The notes under the pieces are model-generated. The model made no database searches. It was not told where the DNA came from and saw nothing but the letters and a program-made list of their open reading frames with translations. The position numbers and the translations under genes were made by a program. Shown here in pieces: positions 43,584 through 57,337 of a DNA stretch of 64,000 nucleotides; the first letter of the stretch is position 1, and each line of letters starts with the position of its first letter. Origin of the DNA: Flaccisagitta enflata (taxonomy: Eukaryota > Chaetognatha > Sagittoidea > Aphragmophora); the NCBI GenBank assembly GCA_965153355.1, contig OZ231126.1, forward strand, positions 91,326,001 to 91,390,000. Reading direction: 5' to 3'.

Positions 43584-43731
43584 CTTTTGAACAGAAATTC
43601 TCATTTCTCCATTTCATGACGACTCCAGTTTGAGTGCACACTCGAGAATACATCGTAAAAGCGTCGCAGGCACAATGATTCGAATAGTCGGGAGATATGA
43701 CGCCACTTCGAGATTCACACAGACACACGTC
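43584..43731 (-). CDS. Exon 11: C8 domain 1, end
   Basis: It encodes DVCLCESRSG, then NHCACDAFTMYSRVC and VVMKWRNENFC, the last four C8 cysteines and the W-R-x-x-x-F-C ending. The acceptor CTCTCAG is the end of a long (CT)n tract, the complement of the (GA)n repeat at 43735-43827, so a microsatellite supplies the polypyrimidine tract. Ends phase 1. Confidence 0.88.

Positions 43732-43734
<3 letters not shown>

Positions 43735-43827
<93 letters not shown>
43735..43827. repeat. (GA)n microsatellite abutting the exon 11 acceptor
   Basis: Pure GA for about 90 bp; read on the gene strand it is (CT)n ending in CTCTCAG, the acceptor of exon 11. Confidence 0.95.
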
Positions 43828-43830
<3 letters not shown>

Positions 43831-44290
43831 ACATGAGAATCAATTTTCATGGCTCAGCATTGATGTCAGAGTTGCTGGTATTCTTGAGTCGCAATCCGTG
43901 CCCGTGGGGCTCCCTGCCCCTATGGGAAAGCCTCGTTATTATCATTTTCTTGACAGGGCGTCCATCTGGATCTTCTCCGAACCCAACAGGGCAATTTTTT
44001 CGCACATGGTAACTTTTGCATAACCAGGCAATAAGGCAAGATAGTCTTTCAAGCAGCTTGTTATGGAGCCTTATTCACCAATAACAATAGGCACCGTCAC
44101 GCATTCAAATCCCCACATTTTTTGCAGCTGCCCTGTAGACCCTTATGTTTTGCAATTTTTGTGGCTTCAGCCTTGTGAATATTAAGGTCGCATGGGCACG
44201 TTACATCCTCCAAATAAGTCTTCTTAACAAGGTCTGGGCGATTTACACCTGCTTCAAGGTCGGTTTGTATTACCTATTACTTGGTCGTAT

Positions 44291-44476
<186 letters not shown>

Positions 44477-44574
44477 ATAATTGGAGTAGCATAAAACAAT
44501 GCTTTGTGTTATGTACCATGTCCCATGTGCCATGTGACAATTAACGACCCAGACTCACAACATTGATCATAACC

Positions 44575-44750
44575 ATTCATTCTTTGATTCATTCCTTCAT
44601 TCATTCATTCTTTCATTCATTCATTCATTCATTCACTCGCTCACTCATTCACTCGTTCACTCATTCACTCGTTCATTCATTCATTCATTCATTCATTCAT
44701 TCATTCATTCATTCAATCATTCATTCATTCATTCATTCATTCATTCATAA
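44575..44750. repeat. (ATTC)n microsatellite next to exon 10
   Basis: About 175 bp of ATTC units with CTCG variants, ending 18 bp from the exon 10 donor. Confidence 0.93.
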
Positions 44751-44767
44751 AAAAACAATGAATTCAC

Positions 44768-44875
44768 CTCGATACACATTTGGTAGTAGACTTGAGGGTC
44801 GACGTGTTTGTGGCATTTGGAGAAAATGGATCCGGATTTTCTGATAAGTTCACAAGGTTTCGTCACTTCTTTCAA
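44768..44875 (-). CDS. Exon 10: C8 domain 1, middle
   Basis: It encodes KPCELIRKSGSIFSKCH, then VDPQVYYQMCIE, matching C-x(6-9)-G-x-F-x-x-C-H-x-x-V-x-P-x-x-Y-x-x-x-C of C8. Phase 0-0, 108 bp. The donor GTGAATTC borders a short T-run and then the (ATTC)n tract at 44575-44748. Confidence 0.88.
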
Positions 44876-46093
44876 CTGACGGGGGAAAAATGGTGATTAT
44901 GTGTTGTAATTTACAACATTTACTACAACATTATGATGGCTTGGTATTTACAACCTGTAAATGCTGTGCCATCATAATGTTGTAGTAAATGCTGTTAATG
45001 GTCTTGACGTGGTATGTTGATACACCATTTGTTTGCTTCATATACAGTTTTTGCAACATATCCCTTCGTCCTGCTATCCAATACAAAAAAATCATGAAGA
45101 TGACTGTTTTCCTTTTCTAAAAAAACATTCGTCTTCCGTTTTTTGTTTTTTTTTACCACTTCAAGTTTCCCATAGAATTCAACGGGGAAGCAAATATCCC
45201 CATGCTCTTTCGTTGCTAAAGAGACTTATAATTGCCCTTAAAAAAAAGAATCACCTAATAAACGAAAATCTTCCACAAGACAAAGACGAAAATGATGTGG
45301 GTATTGTCTGTTACACAGATGAATGGCTAAAATGTGTACAGAAAGAGGTTCATGGCGTTAAAACAAACTGAAGCCTGACAGTATCTCCAACAGTATTATG
45401 TAAATTAGGACATAAAAGAAGGCTGCTAAAAAAACGGAAGACTATAAATTTTGGGAAAAAGAAAAACGGTCAGAGCCTTGAAATTAGTCCCGCCATTTTG
45501 GGTAAGCGGGACGAGGAAAAATTCCAAACTTTTACTATGTGAAGCGCCCAAATATACCATCTAACTCATTTGTGCACCCTAAAGGAAACATCAACTTTGG
45601 AAAGGTGTTGCGACCGAACAAATTGAGCTATGGACGGCAGATGGACCTCTTTTTAGAGTTGTTAAAACACTTTCAAACGTGACCAATCTGGGGTAAATTG
45701 ATCCATCTGTTAAGGCGCCAAAGTTTATGCTTCTTTTTAGATGTCCATATATTCATGAGCTAGATATTAGAATGGGGAACAGAGAAAAGCCAATCGATGT
45801 AATGCAATCGGGCAATTGGAAGCGCCTCTTGATCTTCAACAACGAGTACGCGATCAACAGTCAGACGGCCGAAGGAGACCGAAGCATTGGATAAAGGTCC
45901 CCTTTGTAGACACGCTACGGGCCCCGTAAAAACGCATGATATCAATGGAATATCTTGACTCACATATCACATATGTGATAATCATGCAATAATAACTGTT
46001 TTACAAAGCCGAATGTAGGTATCAATTATCTATTCATTGCAACATGACCATACGCCATCTAATTAAATTGTTACAATGCTAGACAGTATTTAC
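44876..46093. other. Intron between exons 9 and 10
   Basis: A palindrome at about 44898-44995 (TTTACTACAACATTATGATGG and complement) is the only clear structure. A 112-codon plus-strand ORF at 45033-45371 and a minus-strand frame at 45760-45963 show no recognised motif and are not called. Confidence 0.55.
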
Positions 46094-46207
46094 CCTGGCA
46101 TTGTTAATTGCCGAGCAAGGATGATGATCTATGATGGAAGGATTTGGAGTTTTGCTTCTGTCCATCGGATCACGATTCGAGTTGCCAAAATCGACCTCGT
46201 TCACAGC
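46094..46207 (-). CDS. Exon 9: D1 linker and start of C8 domain 1
   Basis: A 114-bp phase 0-0 exon. It encodes VNEVDFGNSNRDP, the usual F-G-x-S-W/N-R bridge after a VWD domain, then HHPCSAINNAR, the first cysteine region of a C8 domain. The acceptor TTAACAG follows the giant trinucleotide intron; the donor is GTAAAT. Confidence 0.82.
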
Positions 46208-46263
46208 CTGTTAATGATAAATCATTATCATAATCATGAATGTCATCATCAACATCATTATCA

Positions 46264-47180
<917 letters not shown>

Positions 47181-47320
47181 CTTGGTTCCATCAGATTTGG
47201 TAAAATCGTTGGTTTTGTTCCCGTCAAAATTGGAGCACATGCCGCAAAATCCTTGACCTTGAAGCTTCTTCGGTAATTGAAGAAACACGGTATGCTCTCC
47301 ATCGTAGTAAATCACCATTT
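47181..47320 (-). CDS. Exon 8: VWD1 end with intact CGMC motif
   Basis: It encodes MVIYYDGEHTVFLQL, then GFCGMCSNFDGNKTNDF, the conserved C-x-x-C plus calcium-loop region closing a VWD domain. The CxxC of D1 and D2 is needed for disulfide shuffling during multimer assembly in VWF and mucins. The donor is GTTGTTG and leads directly into a nearly 1-kb (GTT)n intron. Phase 1 to phase 0. Confidence 0.9.
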
Positions 47321-47659
47321 CTGACGCGTGTAATGAAAGACAGAATGAATAAATGAATGAAGGAATGAATGAGACAGTGAATGAATAAATGAATGAATGA
47401 ATAAATGAATGAATAAATCAAGAATCGTATGGGAATGATTAGCAGCTAATTTGCATAGTGTAGTTAAATCGATATCATTGACTTGATGACCAAAAAGATA
47501 AAAGAAGTCTTTAAGTATGCAATCGGCGAAAGAGGACATAAGAAAAAACCTTTAAGGCCCCAACAAAGAAAACGGCGTAGGCGAAAATAAGAATTCAACA
47601 AGTAAGCTTTAAATGTGGTCTGGTCTCGAAACAATCAGTCAGGCCAACAGCCTGTGCTT

Positions 47660-47880
47660 GGGTACATACTTCATACCACATAACTTCATACCACATAACT
47701 ACATACTACAACTTCATACTACATAACTTCATACTACATCTTCACGCTACATACGTACTACATACTACATTCATGCTAGATACATACTACATGCATACTA
47801 CATACATACTACATACATAGTTACATACTACAACTTCATACTACATGCATACTTCTACATACTACAACTTCATATAGAAC
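47660..47880. repeat. ACTACATA-type degenerate repeat
   Basis: CATACTACATAACTTCATACTAC units with variants; a second block at 48455-48560. In the intron between exons 7 and 8. Confidence 0.8.
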
Positions 47881-48574
47881 CAACTTCAACTCAATATATC
47901 TCGGCTTTAAAAAACCCCAGATAACTTTGTAAAAAGATCAAATAAATCTACATCGAAAAATCTACAAAATGAGTGCAATCTGGCACCTGCAGCTTTTTTC
48001 GTTTAAAAATGGCAAGCAAATAAGTGAAAAAAAACATTTTGAAATTGCAAAATAATTGATGAGGTAGGATTGAAAGTAAATTAGAGACACCTTCAATTTA
48101 GATTATCTCGGCTTTCGGATAGGCTAGAGAGTTTTTAAAAAAAAGCAAATTAATCTATGTCAATAAATCTACAAGATGAGCGCAATCTGGTTACTGTAAC
48201 TTAAGCTGATTAGAAATGACAAGCAAAAAAGTAAAAACATGTCTTTGATATAATTAGTCCATAGGAGTCTAACAATAGCTTGATTTTTTTGATTTTTTTT
48301 TTAAATGGTTTACAAAATGCCTCCCAAAGGTAAAACCGGTTAAGTTAGTTAAGAAAAAGGTTATGTGAAATACTAGTACTGTCAGTGGAATGTTTTATGT
48401 GATGTAAGGATGGGAAATCAAACAATTCCTCGGTTGGTTCTACATTTATTTCCTAGGTAGTACATACTACATACTACAACTTCATACTACATAACTTCAT
48501 ACTACATAACTACATACTACATAACACACACTACTACTTCATACTACATAACTACATGCTAAAACTGTATAACG

Positions 48575-48860
48575 TCTGTCCAATAAAAAGTTGACCATAA
48601 CGTCTGTCCAATAAAAAGTTGACAAAATACCTAAAATACCCAAGAATACCTAAAAATACCCAAAAATACCCAGAAGTACCCAAAAATAACCAAAAATAAC
48701 CAAAAATAACCAAAAATACTAAATAATTCCCAAAAGTACCCAAAAATATCTGAAAGTACCCAAAAGTACCTTAAGTACCTAGAAAAACTTAAGTACCCTA
48801 AAGTTCCCTGAATTACCCCAAAGTACCCTGAAATACCCTAGAGTACCTTAAATATCCTTT
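48575..48860. repeat. AAAAATACCC minisatellite and duplicated 30-bp block
   Basis: CATAACGTCTGTCCAATAAA is repeated twice in tandem, followed by about 25 copies of a 10-bp unit AAAAATACCC with GTACCC variants. Confidence 0.85.
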
Positions 48861-49722
48861 AAAAAAACTTAAAACATCATGATTTTAAAAATGTGACAGA
48901 TGGACCGACCGACCTACCAACCAACCGACACGGCAAGGTGTAGAGTCGCGTGCATGCAACTAAAAACCCTGTAACTATGGAAATCGTTTTAGTCCCACCG
49001 TCTCACGGACGCTACGGCGTACTTTACAGAGACTGAATGAGGCTTAAAGCTACAGCTGATAGCAAATTAGCAATGTACCAATGACCATCTGTGCAGCACA
49101 GATAGCTGACATAAGTGTGATCATTTACCATGAAGACTCTACATTTCTGTGCGTTTATATTTAGGAGTACATATTTGTTTACAATTTGCTGGTAGCTTCT
49201 TCTCATTTGGGTATGTTTCGGGACCCAACAGGGCAAACTGTAAGAATTATATTTACACCCAGTCAAACTTTTTTGTGCCTGTGCATCAGGATATATTCAC
49301 AGTGTGAATCAAATCTGTTGCAACAAAAAAATTCGACATAACTTACCTTCTAAGAACTCAAATTTATTTCTGATAAAAAGATCTACCGGGTCATCAGCCT
49401 GAGATGCCGGATTCTGTTAAGCTTTTACTTAGAGATGCCACATTACACATGTCGAACATTTAGGCGGAAAAATTCTAGGAAGTATGAAAACCACAGTGGC
49501 CGAGTGTGATGAAATTTTAACTGAGGGGCCCCGATACTCTAAGGCTACTATGGTAAAAATTTCATTCTACTGGACTGACTAAAAGTATGCTTTTCATGTT
49601 CTGAAAGCATATGCATTTTTCCGCCTAATTGTTTGACATGTGTTATCTTGGATTTTATACTAATTTTCTCTTAAAGAGTATAGATTGCAGTTTTTTGTAT
49701 CAAAATTTCATTAGAATCGGTC

Positions 49723-50010
<288 letters not shown>

Positions 50011-50126
50011 GCGCACACGCACACACACTCAAAGATAGAGGAAGACTGAGAGAAAGAATAACTACACAGCATGAGATGCACTCACAGAAGAACATGCATT
50101 GAAGAAAAGAAACTCCCATTTACGAC

Positions 50127-50254
50127 TTTTTAGGTGCGACAAAGCACCTCTATAACTGGCTGTGTCCGTTGGTTGGTTGGTTGGTCTGTCGGTCTCTAAC
50201 GCATTCCTTCGACGATCCACACGTCGCACCTCATTGGCCTACTTGGCCTTGTTT
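50127..50254 (+). repeat. About 130-bp hairpin-headed repeat, copy 3
   Basis: Same head (AGGTGCGACAAAGCACCT), body and tail; sits between the (CA)n tract and the right arm of the 49.4-50.7 kb fold-back. Confidence 0.8.
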
Positions 50255-50699
50255 CTGGTTGGTTGGATCACAAAAATTGGATAGGATGTAAAGCGCCTTG
50301 CCCTAGTACAACTTCCCACCAAATATGAACCCAATCGGTCAAAGCACAAAGAAGTTATCCATTTTTCAAAATGAACATTACAACGACGACAACGACGACA
50401 ACAACAACGACGACAACGACAACGACAACGACGACGACGACACCCATCCGCCTTGAATTATAGTCCGCGTTGGAATGATATTCCGTCGCGGACAAAAAAC
50501 ATAAGTGGCGGAAAAAGGATTTTTACTTAAATACATGTAAAATCTAAATTACTTGACCAATTTTGATGAAATTTTGATACAAAAAACGTCAGTCTATACT
50601 CCTTAAGAGACAATCAGTGAGAAATCCGTGATATGTGGCATCTCAGAGTAAAAGCTTAACATTATCCAGCATCTCAGGCTGATGGCCCGGTATGAAGAT

Positions 50700-52800
50700 C
50701 TTGGTCGGCTTTTTTTTTGTGATACCAAACCTTTGAGTTGTAAATTGAGTATTGGATTTAATCGCGGGTTCAAAAATCCTCAAAAGAACAGTAACTTTGT
50801 TCATGAAATCATCTTTTTCATCGCTTTACTTGGTAGTAGCTGCTTTTAACTGTCTGCCACTCTTAAACAAATTGAGGTACTATCTAGGCGGAAAAAATCT
50901 TTCGGTACGTTTACGTGCATATCTCAGGTTAGAATCAACCAAACATCAAAAAATTGGTGAGATAAATAAAGCTCTTCAAATTTGCAAGAGATTGACGCAA
51001 ACCGCATCCGTCTAGCTCTATGCATTCAAAAACTATTCAACTTTAAATGAAATACTTCAGTTTCACTTTTGCCATTTCTCCACAATCTTCTGATGATATC
51101 TTTTCACTCTTTTTTTGATTACTTCTAAACGCCTTGAGCTGGACAGATGCGATTTGCGGTGCCTGCTTGCAAATTTGGAGGGCTTCATTTAAGTCACCAA
51201 TTTTTCTATGATTTAATGATTCTTTTGAAAACTGTGAGTCTAAATGTAGCGAAAGAATAGACAATAAAAAATTGCGAGAAAGCCTTCACTTCCTAGTAAC
51301 TCGAACTGCTCTACAAAACGTTACTGAAACAAATGTCGGCTCTGATTCAGTCAAAGGGAGCTCACACTAATCATTGATGGATTTGTAATTGATTTGTATT
51401 CATTTTTACGCCAATGAATATGTTTTTGTTACAGGACAAAAGATTTTTTCCGCCTAGATAGTAGAAACCTCGGATTGGTCTCAAAGGATTGATAATTGTA
51501 CATAGATTAGAAATCTGCCTCGAAATCTTGGACATTTGATGACTTGATTGATGATATGAGACAAACATCATCAAAGTTTATAGTGCACATATAACAAAAA
51601 TCCATCAAAATGTTAAAATTTCCACCCAAATGTTAAAAGATATATCAAATTGTTCATTTTTCTAGCAGATCTACTTAAAATCTTGACAGATTTTCTGTCA
51701 TTTGAGACCAATCCCAGGTTTCTTTTAACTTCAAATGCGGCAGACAATTGATGTGCTTTTGATGTTATTGATGTAACCCGGGACTATCCAATCCCAGAGC
51801 TCTACTATCTTGGAAAAAATAAAAGTCCGGTACGTTTATTCATATTACAGCTTTGATATACATGATTTGATATGAAAATTGGTGAGCAAAATGAAGCTAA
51901 TAAACGGGGCTAGCAAATGGCGCCAAGCTGAGACTCTTTGTTTGTTTAGATTTTACATCAAAATAAGTGAAAATGTTGATTTCATGCAATGGACACAAAA
52001 CTTGAATTGAATATGAATGCATGATGTTTTGTTACAGTGTCGCTTTGATATGCAAAATTTGAAAAGAAACTCGGTGACCATTTTGAAGCTCTTGATCAGG
52101 GCTATACATTGCCGCCAAGCAAAGACTCCTAGCTTTTTTCGTTTGGATTCTACGTCAACAAGGCCAACACCTATAAGTCGCGTGCGAGACTTACTGACTT
52201 AGAATGACTTACAATGCCTGAGAATGACTTTGAATGACTTAGGATGAGTTAGAATGACTTAGGATGAGCTAGAATGACTTAAGATGGCCAAAAAGGACTT
52301 AAAATGACAAAATGACCTGATGACCAAAAATGTCTTGGAATGACTTAAAACAACTTAAAATGACTTAAAATGACTTACAATGGCCCAGAATGCCTTAAAA
52401 TTACTTAGAATGACTAAAAATGACTTACAGAAGTAAAAGTGAAAAAAAAAAATAAAGTGTGACCGACCGACCAACCGACCGACCGACCAACGGACAAAGC
52501 GGGTTGTAGAGTTGCATGCACGCGACTAAAAAGAATGAGAATGTTGATTCTCAGAAATTGTAAACTAATTGTGTGGAGGGATTGTACTTCAAAATGGCAT
52601 TATAATCTTTATCAAGGCATGCCCTTACTGACACAAGCAGTTTCTAAACTCTAAAAAGGTTATTTTAAATAGTAATCTAATACGAATGGTCATTATTTTA
52701 TTAAATTCGAATTCAAATCATTTCTTTATCCAGCTAGGACTTTTATTTTTTCCAAGATAGTACTATCTGGATTTGCTACCTAGATCATTTTTTTTTCGTT
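50700..52800. other. Intron stretch with nested inverted repeats
   Basis: Two inverted pairs are visible: CTATCTAGGCGGAAAAAATC near 50880 against GATTTTTTCCGCCTAGATAG near 51440, and ACTATCTTGGAAAAAATAAAAG near 51805 against CTTTTATTTTTTCCAAGATAG near 52740. They may be the ends of two elements of about 0.6 and 1.0 kb. No coding potential. Confidence 0.55.
52195..52440. repeat. AATGACTTA minisatellite
   Basis: Some twenty diverged 10-12 bp units (AGAATGACTT, AAAATGACTT). Followed by the GACCGACCAACCGACC end of a dispersed repeat. Confidence 0.85.
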
Positions 52801-53033
52801 CTCATTGATTTAGGGTTGATATGATCAATTTATTGGTGAGGCACTGAAAGGATTTTCAATTTGAGAAAATGAAAGGAAAATCTCCCAAATATCGTCAAGC
52901 AAAATAACAAATAAGTATAACCCATCTTCCGGGTCCTGACTAAGAGACACATCCTTCTATAGAGATGGGAGGATGCAGCTAAAAGCAAATACTTGGACCA
53001 AGTTTTCGATTTTCAATATTGTTCTCGACTTAC

Positions 53034-53175
53034 TTCCGCTGCCTTTAATGACGAGGTAAGTTCCCATCGGCGAGAAAGTCATGCCCTTGTAAATGCCGGG
53101 CACGGCTATCTCTTCGTTATCGGCGATAACGCGACCTCCGGGCATGATTTCGAAATTCAATTTCCGAACGCGGAC
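53034..53175 (-). CDS. Exon 7: VWD1, third part
   Basis: It encodes VRVRKLNFEIMPGG, IADNEEIAVPGIYKG and FSPMGTYLVIKGSG, the alternating beta strands of the VWD domain. It starts in phase 0 after an ATTTCAG acceptor and ends phase 1 at GTAAGT. No cysteine is expected or seen here. Confidence 0.85.
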
Positions 53176-53245
53176 CTGAAATTTACGAAGAAATGAGGAT
53201 TTATAGCCGAGTAACTAAATCAGTCAGTCAGAAAAACAGAATCGG

Positions 53246-53369
53246 TTTTTAGGTGCGCCAACGCACCTTTATAGCTGGCTGTGTCCGTTGGTCTGTCGGT
53301 CGGTCGGTCAGTAACGCATTCGTTCGACGATCCACTCGGCGCACCTTATTGGCCTACTTGGCCTTGTTT
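53246..53369 (+). repeat. About 130-bp hairpin-headed repeat, copy 4
   Basis: Head AGGTGCGCCAACGCACC keeps the stem with compensating loop changes; tail CTACTTGGCCTTGTTT. Lies between exons 6 and 7, about 70 bp from exon 7. Confidence 0.8.
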
Positions 53370-53511
53370 CAAGATCTCTTTGGTTTTGAATCAAGTTCAT
53401 TGGTCCGTCAATCCATCCGTCTGTCCCACCTACTATTTTGAATGTTAAGTCAATCAATGAAATCAATCAATCAATAAATCACTCACTCATTTACCCAACC
53501 AATCAACTCAC

Positions 53512-53627
53512 CGCAATAGCAATTTTGCAGCCATCGCTTTTGCAATCCAAGTTGTTCCTTATTTTAATGGATACTTCCGGCATGGGTTGAGTGTGGCAGT
53601 CCATCAAAAGGTTGTAACTTCCTTGAC
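53512..53627 (-). CDS. Exon 6: VWD1, second part
   Basis: A 116-bp exon continuing the first VWD domain (GSYNLLMDC, then VSIKIRNNLDC, then KIAIA). The pattern of a Cys after the Y-x-L strand and a basic beta strand matches the VWD fold. Phase 1 to phase 0, donor GTGAGT, acceptor CATGTAG. Confidence 0.85.
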
Positions 53628-54204
53628 CTACATGGATCAAATTCGCATCTATTTATGAATCCCATGTTTTCTGACATCAGTTATAAGATTGCTATTCTAT
53701 ATGGTACGAAACGTACACAGTTGTTTACAGCCGGTTTCAAACTTTCAATGCGCTAGAAAACGATCCGGGTTGCAATCAGGCATTATTCTACACATGCTGT
53801 TTGTTTTCATTGTTTTTATACCAGAGTTCATTAATAAAATAAAAAAAAAAGCACCAACTGGAATAATTTATGATAGAACCTTCAAAATCATCATGGATCT
53901 AACTGAAAATTAAAGATGAAAATTTCTTTAGTACATGTCACTTTTGCACGGCCATTTCTCCGCATGAACTTGATTCTGATGACTAAAACTCTTAGATATG
54001 ATGCACAGAAGCTCAAAAAACCAAACCCAGACACAAAATGCTGCTCAGAGGGAAAATAAAATCTAATTCAAACACTTCTGTAAAAAACTTGCGTTTTTTT
54101 AAATTCGGGTATTAGAGGAGAACAAGTCATCCAAGGATCGCACATGGTCAGCGGTACCCGATGCCCTGCTTGGAGTGATCAGCTGAAGAAGTGGAGTGAG
54201 AGCA

Positions 54205-54669
54205 GGGCAGTGGCTCCAAAGGGCCAATGTCCTGTAGGACACAGGGGTGAATTTCCTTATGTCCTGAAATGGCATATTTCAGGGGTTAGGAGGCAATTAT
54301 CCATGACATTTAATGGGATTTATATACTTTCCAATTTGTTGTCAGTTTTCCATGTTATTCAATGAGAATTTTTTTTTTTCATCTTTTATCAAATTTCCAT
54401 GTTATCCAATTGGAATTTTGCATTTTTTTGCATTTTTTGTTAGTCTTCCATGTTATTTGATGGGAAATATGTATTTTTCTTTTTCTTTGTAAATTTTCCA
54501 TGTTATTCAATGCGAAGTTTGCATTTTGTCATTTTCCTATGTTATTCAATGGGAATTTGAGAATTGAGGAGCTTCAGGGGGGGACATATGTACAGACATA
54601 CGGATGGACGGACGTAAGAAAATTCACCCCTGTGTCCTACAGGACATCGGCCCTTTGGGGCCGCTGCCC
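54205..54669. mobile_element. Minisatellite-bearing TIR element, GGGCAGCGGCC family, copy 5
   Basis: TIRs GGGCAGTGGCTCCAAAGGGC and TGTCCTGTAGGACACAGGGG, inverted at the right. The core consists of diverged units around TTCCATGTTATTCAATGGGA, unrelated to the cores of copies 1-4. The left flank (GATCGCACATGGTCAGCGGT) is shared with copy 6. Confidence 0.78.
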
Positions 54670-55947
54670 AAAAATAAAGAAAGCATCTATAATTCTATAT
54701 GAACTTAACCATTCACCTCAACCTTGATTGTGCGGCACTAGATAAACAGTCAGGATGCTAACAAAACCCCGGATTTACATGGCATCATTGTTTTTGTTGT
54801 GGCCCCAAAAAGGGATTCGAAAAATGATGGGGGTTTTTGTTGGACGCAGCTTGCAGTCACGCAGTCACGCATGGATCGACCCACCACGGAAAGACTGCGT
54901 TGTCGGGTCGTGAGCCACGCGGGCCACTATTAGTCATCAGGTTTTTTGGACTTTTTTGTGGAAATATCTCATATGAACCTGTCTCATTGCTTGGGTGGCA
55001 ATGATCGTTTCAATTTGCGCTGATTTCTTTCGCGCACGTTATTGTGCGATGTTTTTTTTCTGCCTTAATAAACTATCTAATGACTTACCATTTGAAGTTT
55101 TGAATTGCTTCAACTCTATGTCTTTCCGTTTAATAGGACAGTATACATAAAACTGCAAAATGCAAATTAGGTTTTGAATGCTCCGATTACCATCAAGTCA
55201 TTCAATTTTCCCTTAAGTCTAGGGAAGTCAACATAGCGAAATTAGTCAAGGAGGCCTGCAAAAATGTAATATCAGAATTTGGTTACCAGCTTTCTAAGGG
55301 GCCTAGGACTGATATATAGACAAAATGTAATGAAGCATGGTCTTATCTTGTTGATTTTTGCTATCACTATTCACTGAATGAATTAAAAAAAGAATTTAAT
55401 CATGTTAAGAACCAAAGTTTTAACATAATTCTCTACAAAAGGTCACTGTGGCAAAACGGAGCCGCTGTAACTAGATGTAGACTACCCATAGTATTTCTGA
55501 AGCATGCTGATTTTGAATCTTTTTCATTTTTTGTGCGCCATAACGCCTAAGACGTCGCAATAAAAAGAAACAGCATATGTTTTACTATAGAAATCAAAAG
55601 AAGATCTCAAATTGTTTTCTCAAGTCTGTTTTGTTTGAAGGGAATGATGTTACAGATCAGTTGAAAAAGTGACAGAAACGTCAACAAATATGTTATTACA
55701 GAGATATTTATTAAAATGCACAAATTTCTCGAATTCTACCATTTGATATATCAAATGAAAGCTAAAACAATTCACATTGTAAAAATTCCTTTTTTGAATT
55801 GATCCAAATTCTTGGTTTACCTCCCTATTAAGTCGTACTAAATTTGTCGACCCATTTTGTTAATTCTTACAATTTTGTTTTGCTACGCACTAGTATGGAT
55901 GAGGTGCGAACGATAACAGAAGAGAAAAAAATGAGCAAAACGCTTAC
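54670..55947. other. Intron sequence between exons 5 and 6, no gene seen
   Basis: AT-rich sequence without open frames of note or strong repeats. Stretches near 54.8-54.95 kb are GC-richer (TCGACCCACCACGGAAAGAC) and may be a relic of a repeat. Confidence 0.5.
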
Positions 55948-56207
55948 CCGAGTAGAAATAGTGTTGTCCGTCGAAAGTGGTGTAGTGATGACCACCCCAA
56001 GCTGAGCAGACGGCGTATTCTTCGTCGTCGTACCACTCGTCTTTGATGGTGACCGATTCCAAGTCGGTGCCGAGAGCGATGCGCGCGATTTGACATTGTG
56101 GTCCCTCGTAATCGGGAGGACACTCACAAGTGTCAGGTTGCATACACTTACCACCGTTCAGGCAAGGTAAGTTACAAATGGGCTCCTCGCAAAATTGACC
56201 CTTGTAC
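55948..56207 (-). CDS. Exon 5: EGF-like repeats 4 end and 5, start of VWD1
   Basis: It opens with YKGQFCEEP, closing EGF repeat 4, then CNLPCLNGGKC with TCECPPDYEGPQC (repeat 5). After a linker it reaches CSAWGGHHYTTFDGQ, the start of a von Willebrand D domain (C-x-x-x-G-x-x-x-x-T-F-D-G). Phase 2 to phase 1. EGF repeats leading into a VWD domain after an EMI domain set the N-terminal order of the protein. Confidence 0.9.
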
Positions 56208-56526
56208 CTGGAATAGGGTAAGAGAGATGGCTTACTGGGTAAGCATATTGGTTACAATTATGTAGATAAAGAAATATCTTTAACAACATTTTAATGTGTT
56301 AAACAATGAGATAACTCTCGCAATTTTTTTGTAAAAAATACTGACAAAAAAATAGGCAGCGTGAAAGTTCTTCCTCAAGCATGCAAACAAACACACTCTT
56401 AACCAAGCAAGATACGCGGACGTGCATGGTGACAAGTTGATGACGCATACACTTTTTTTTTATATAAGCACCTCGTTTATAAGCACGCCCAGCCTCAGAT
56501 GACATGGCATTGTTATCACCATCTCT

Positions 56527-57210
56527 TTGAGGCCTTCAGAAGCTTCTCTCGGCATGCGAGCAGTTTTGCAACGACTGGGATATATGCCTTAATTCGAAAA
56601 AATCCAAAAACATGTATTTTGGTAAACGCATCAACAACTTGTGCAACCTGACACTAAATGGCTCTCCCATCGAATGGACAGAAAAATGGCCCTACCTTGG
56701 GGTCATTTTACGATCAGGGTTGAAATTCAACTGCTGCATAGAAGAAAAGATACGCAAATTCTATCGCGCCTCCAATCACATCTTTCGGATTGAGGGCAAA
56801 TGTGATGATCTTTTGGCACTTCGCCTGATTGAAACTCATTGTGTGCCCATTTTGACCTATGGCATCGAGGTGATTTTTGTCGCTGATACTGATATCCGAC
56901 GTCAACTCCGGGTGGCATATAACTCTGTGTTTCGACGTATTTTTCACTACCGCCAATGGCAGTCTGTACGCGAGCTACAAAGTTTACTATCTCGACCAAA
57001 CTGGGAAGAGTTACTCGATATGCGTACAAACTCATTCACTCAACGTGTTCGCAACGACCGCTTACTGCGACGCCTGTTCTTTGATGACTGACATCATTTT
57101 GCCTTTTTGCATTTTTGTTTTTTTCCCCTTTTTGTTTTGCGCCATTTGTCTCTGTAACGCTACATGTATTTCCATGTGAATAAACTGATCATAAGCACAT
57201 TGCTAAGCAC
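56527..57210 (+). mobile_element. 5'-truncated non-LTR retrotransposon (RT C-terminal end and 3' UTR)
   Basis: The plus-strand frame from about 56527 reads LLSACEQFCNDWDICLN, KSKNMYFGKR, EWTEKWPYLGVIL, then FYRASNHIF and PILTYGIEV, ending at a stop at 57091. This is the thumb and C-terminal part of a LINE reverse transcriptase, beginning after the catalytic motifs. An AATAAA lies in the 3' UTR near 57179. It is inserted opposite to the host gene in the intron between exons 4 and 5. A stop just upstream of 56527 marks the truncation. Confidence 0.85.
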
Positions 57211-57337
57211 GCTCCAGGCTGAGATTTCCAATTTGAAAAAAAAAAAATGGTGAATTCCCTAAAATATGCCAATTTTTAGACATTTTTGGTTGGAATTTTA
57301 CAAAAAACAATGGAAATTTTGATAGAAATTAAAACTA

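Noticed and set aside
45760-45963. Minus-strand ORF with GPLSNASVSFGRL
   Set aside because: Looks faintly like a retroelement polyprotein fragment but has no catalytic motif and no flanking support.
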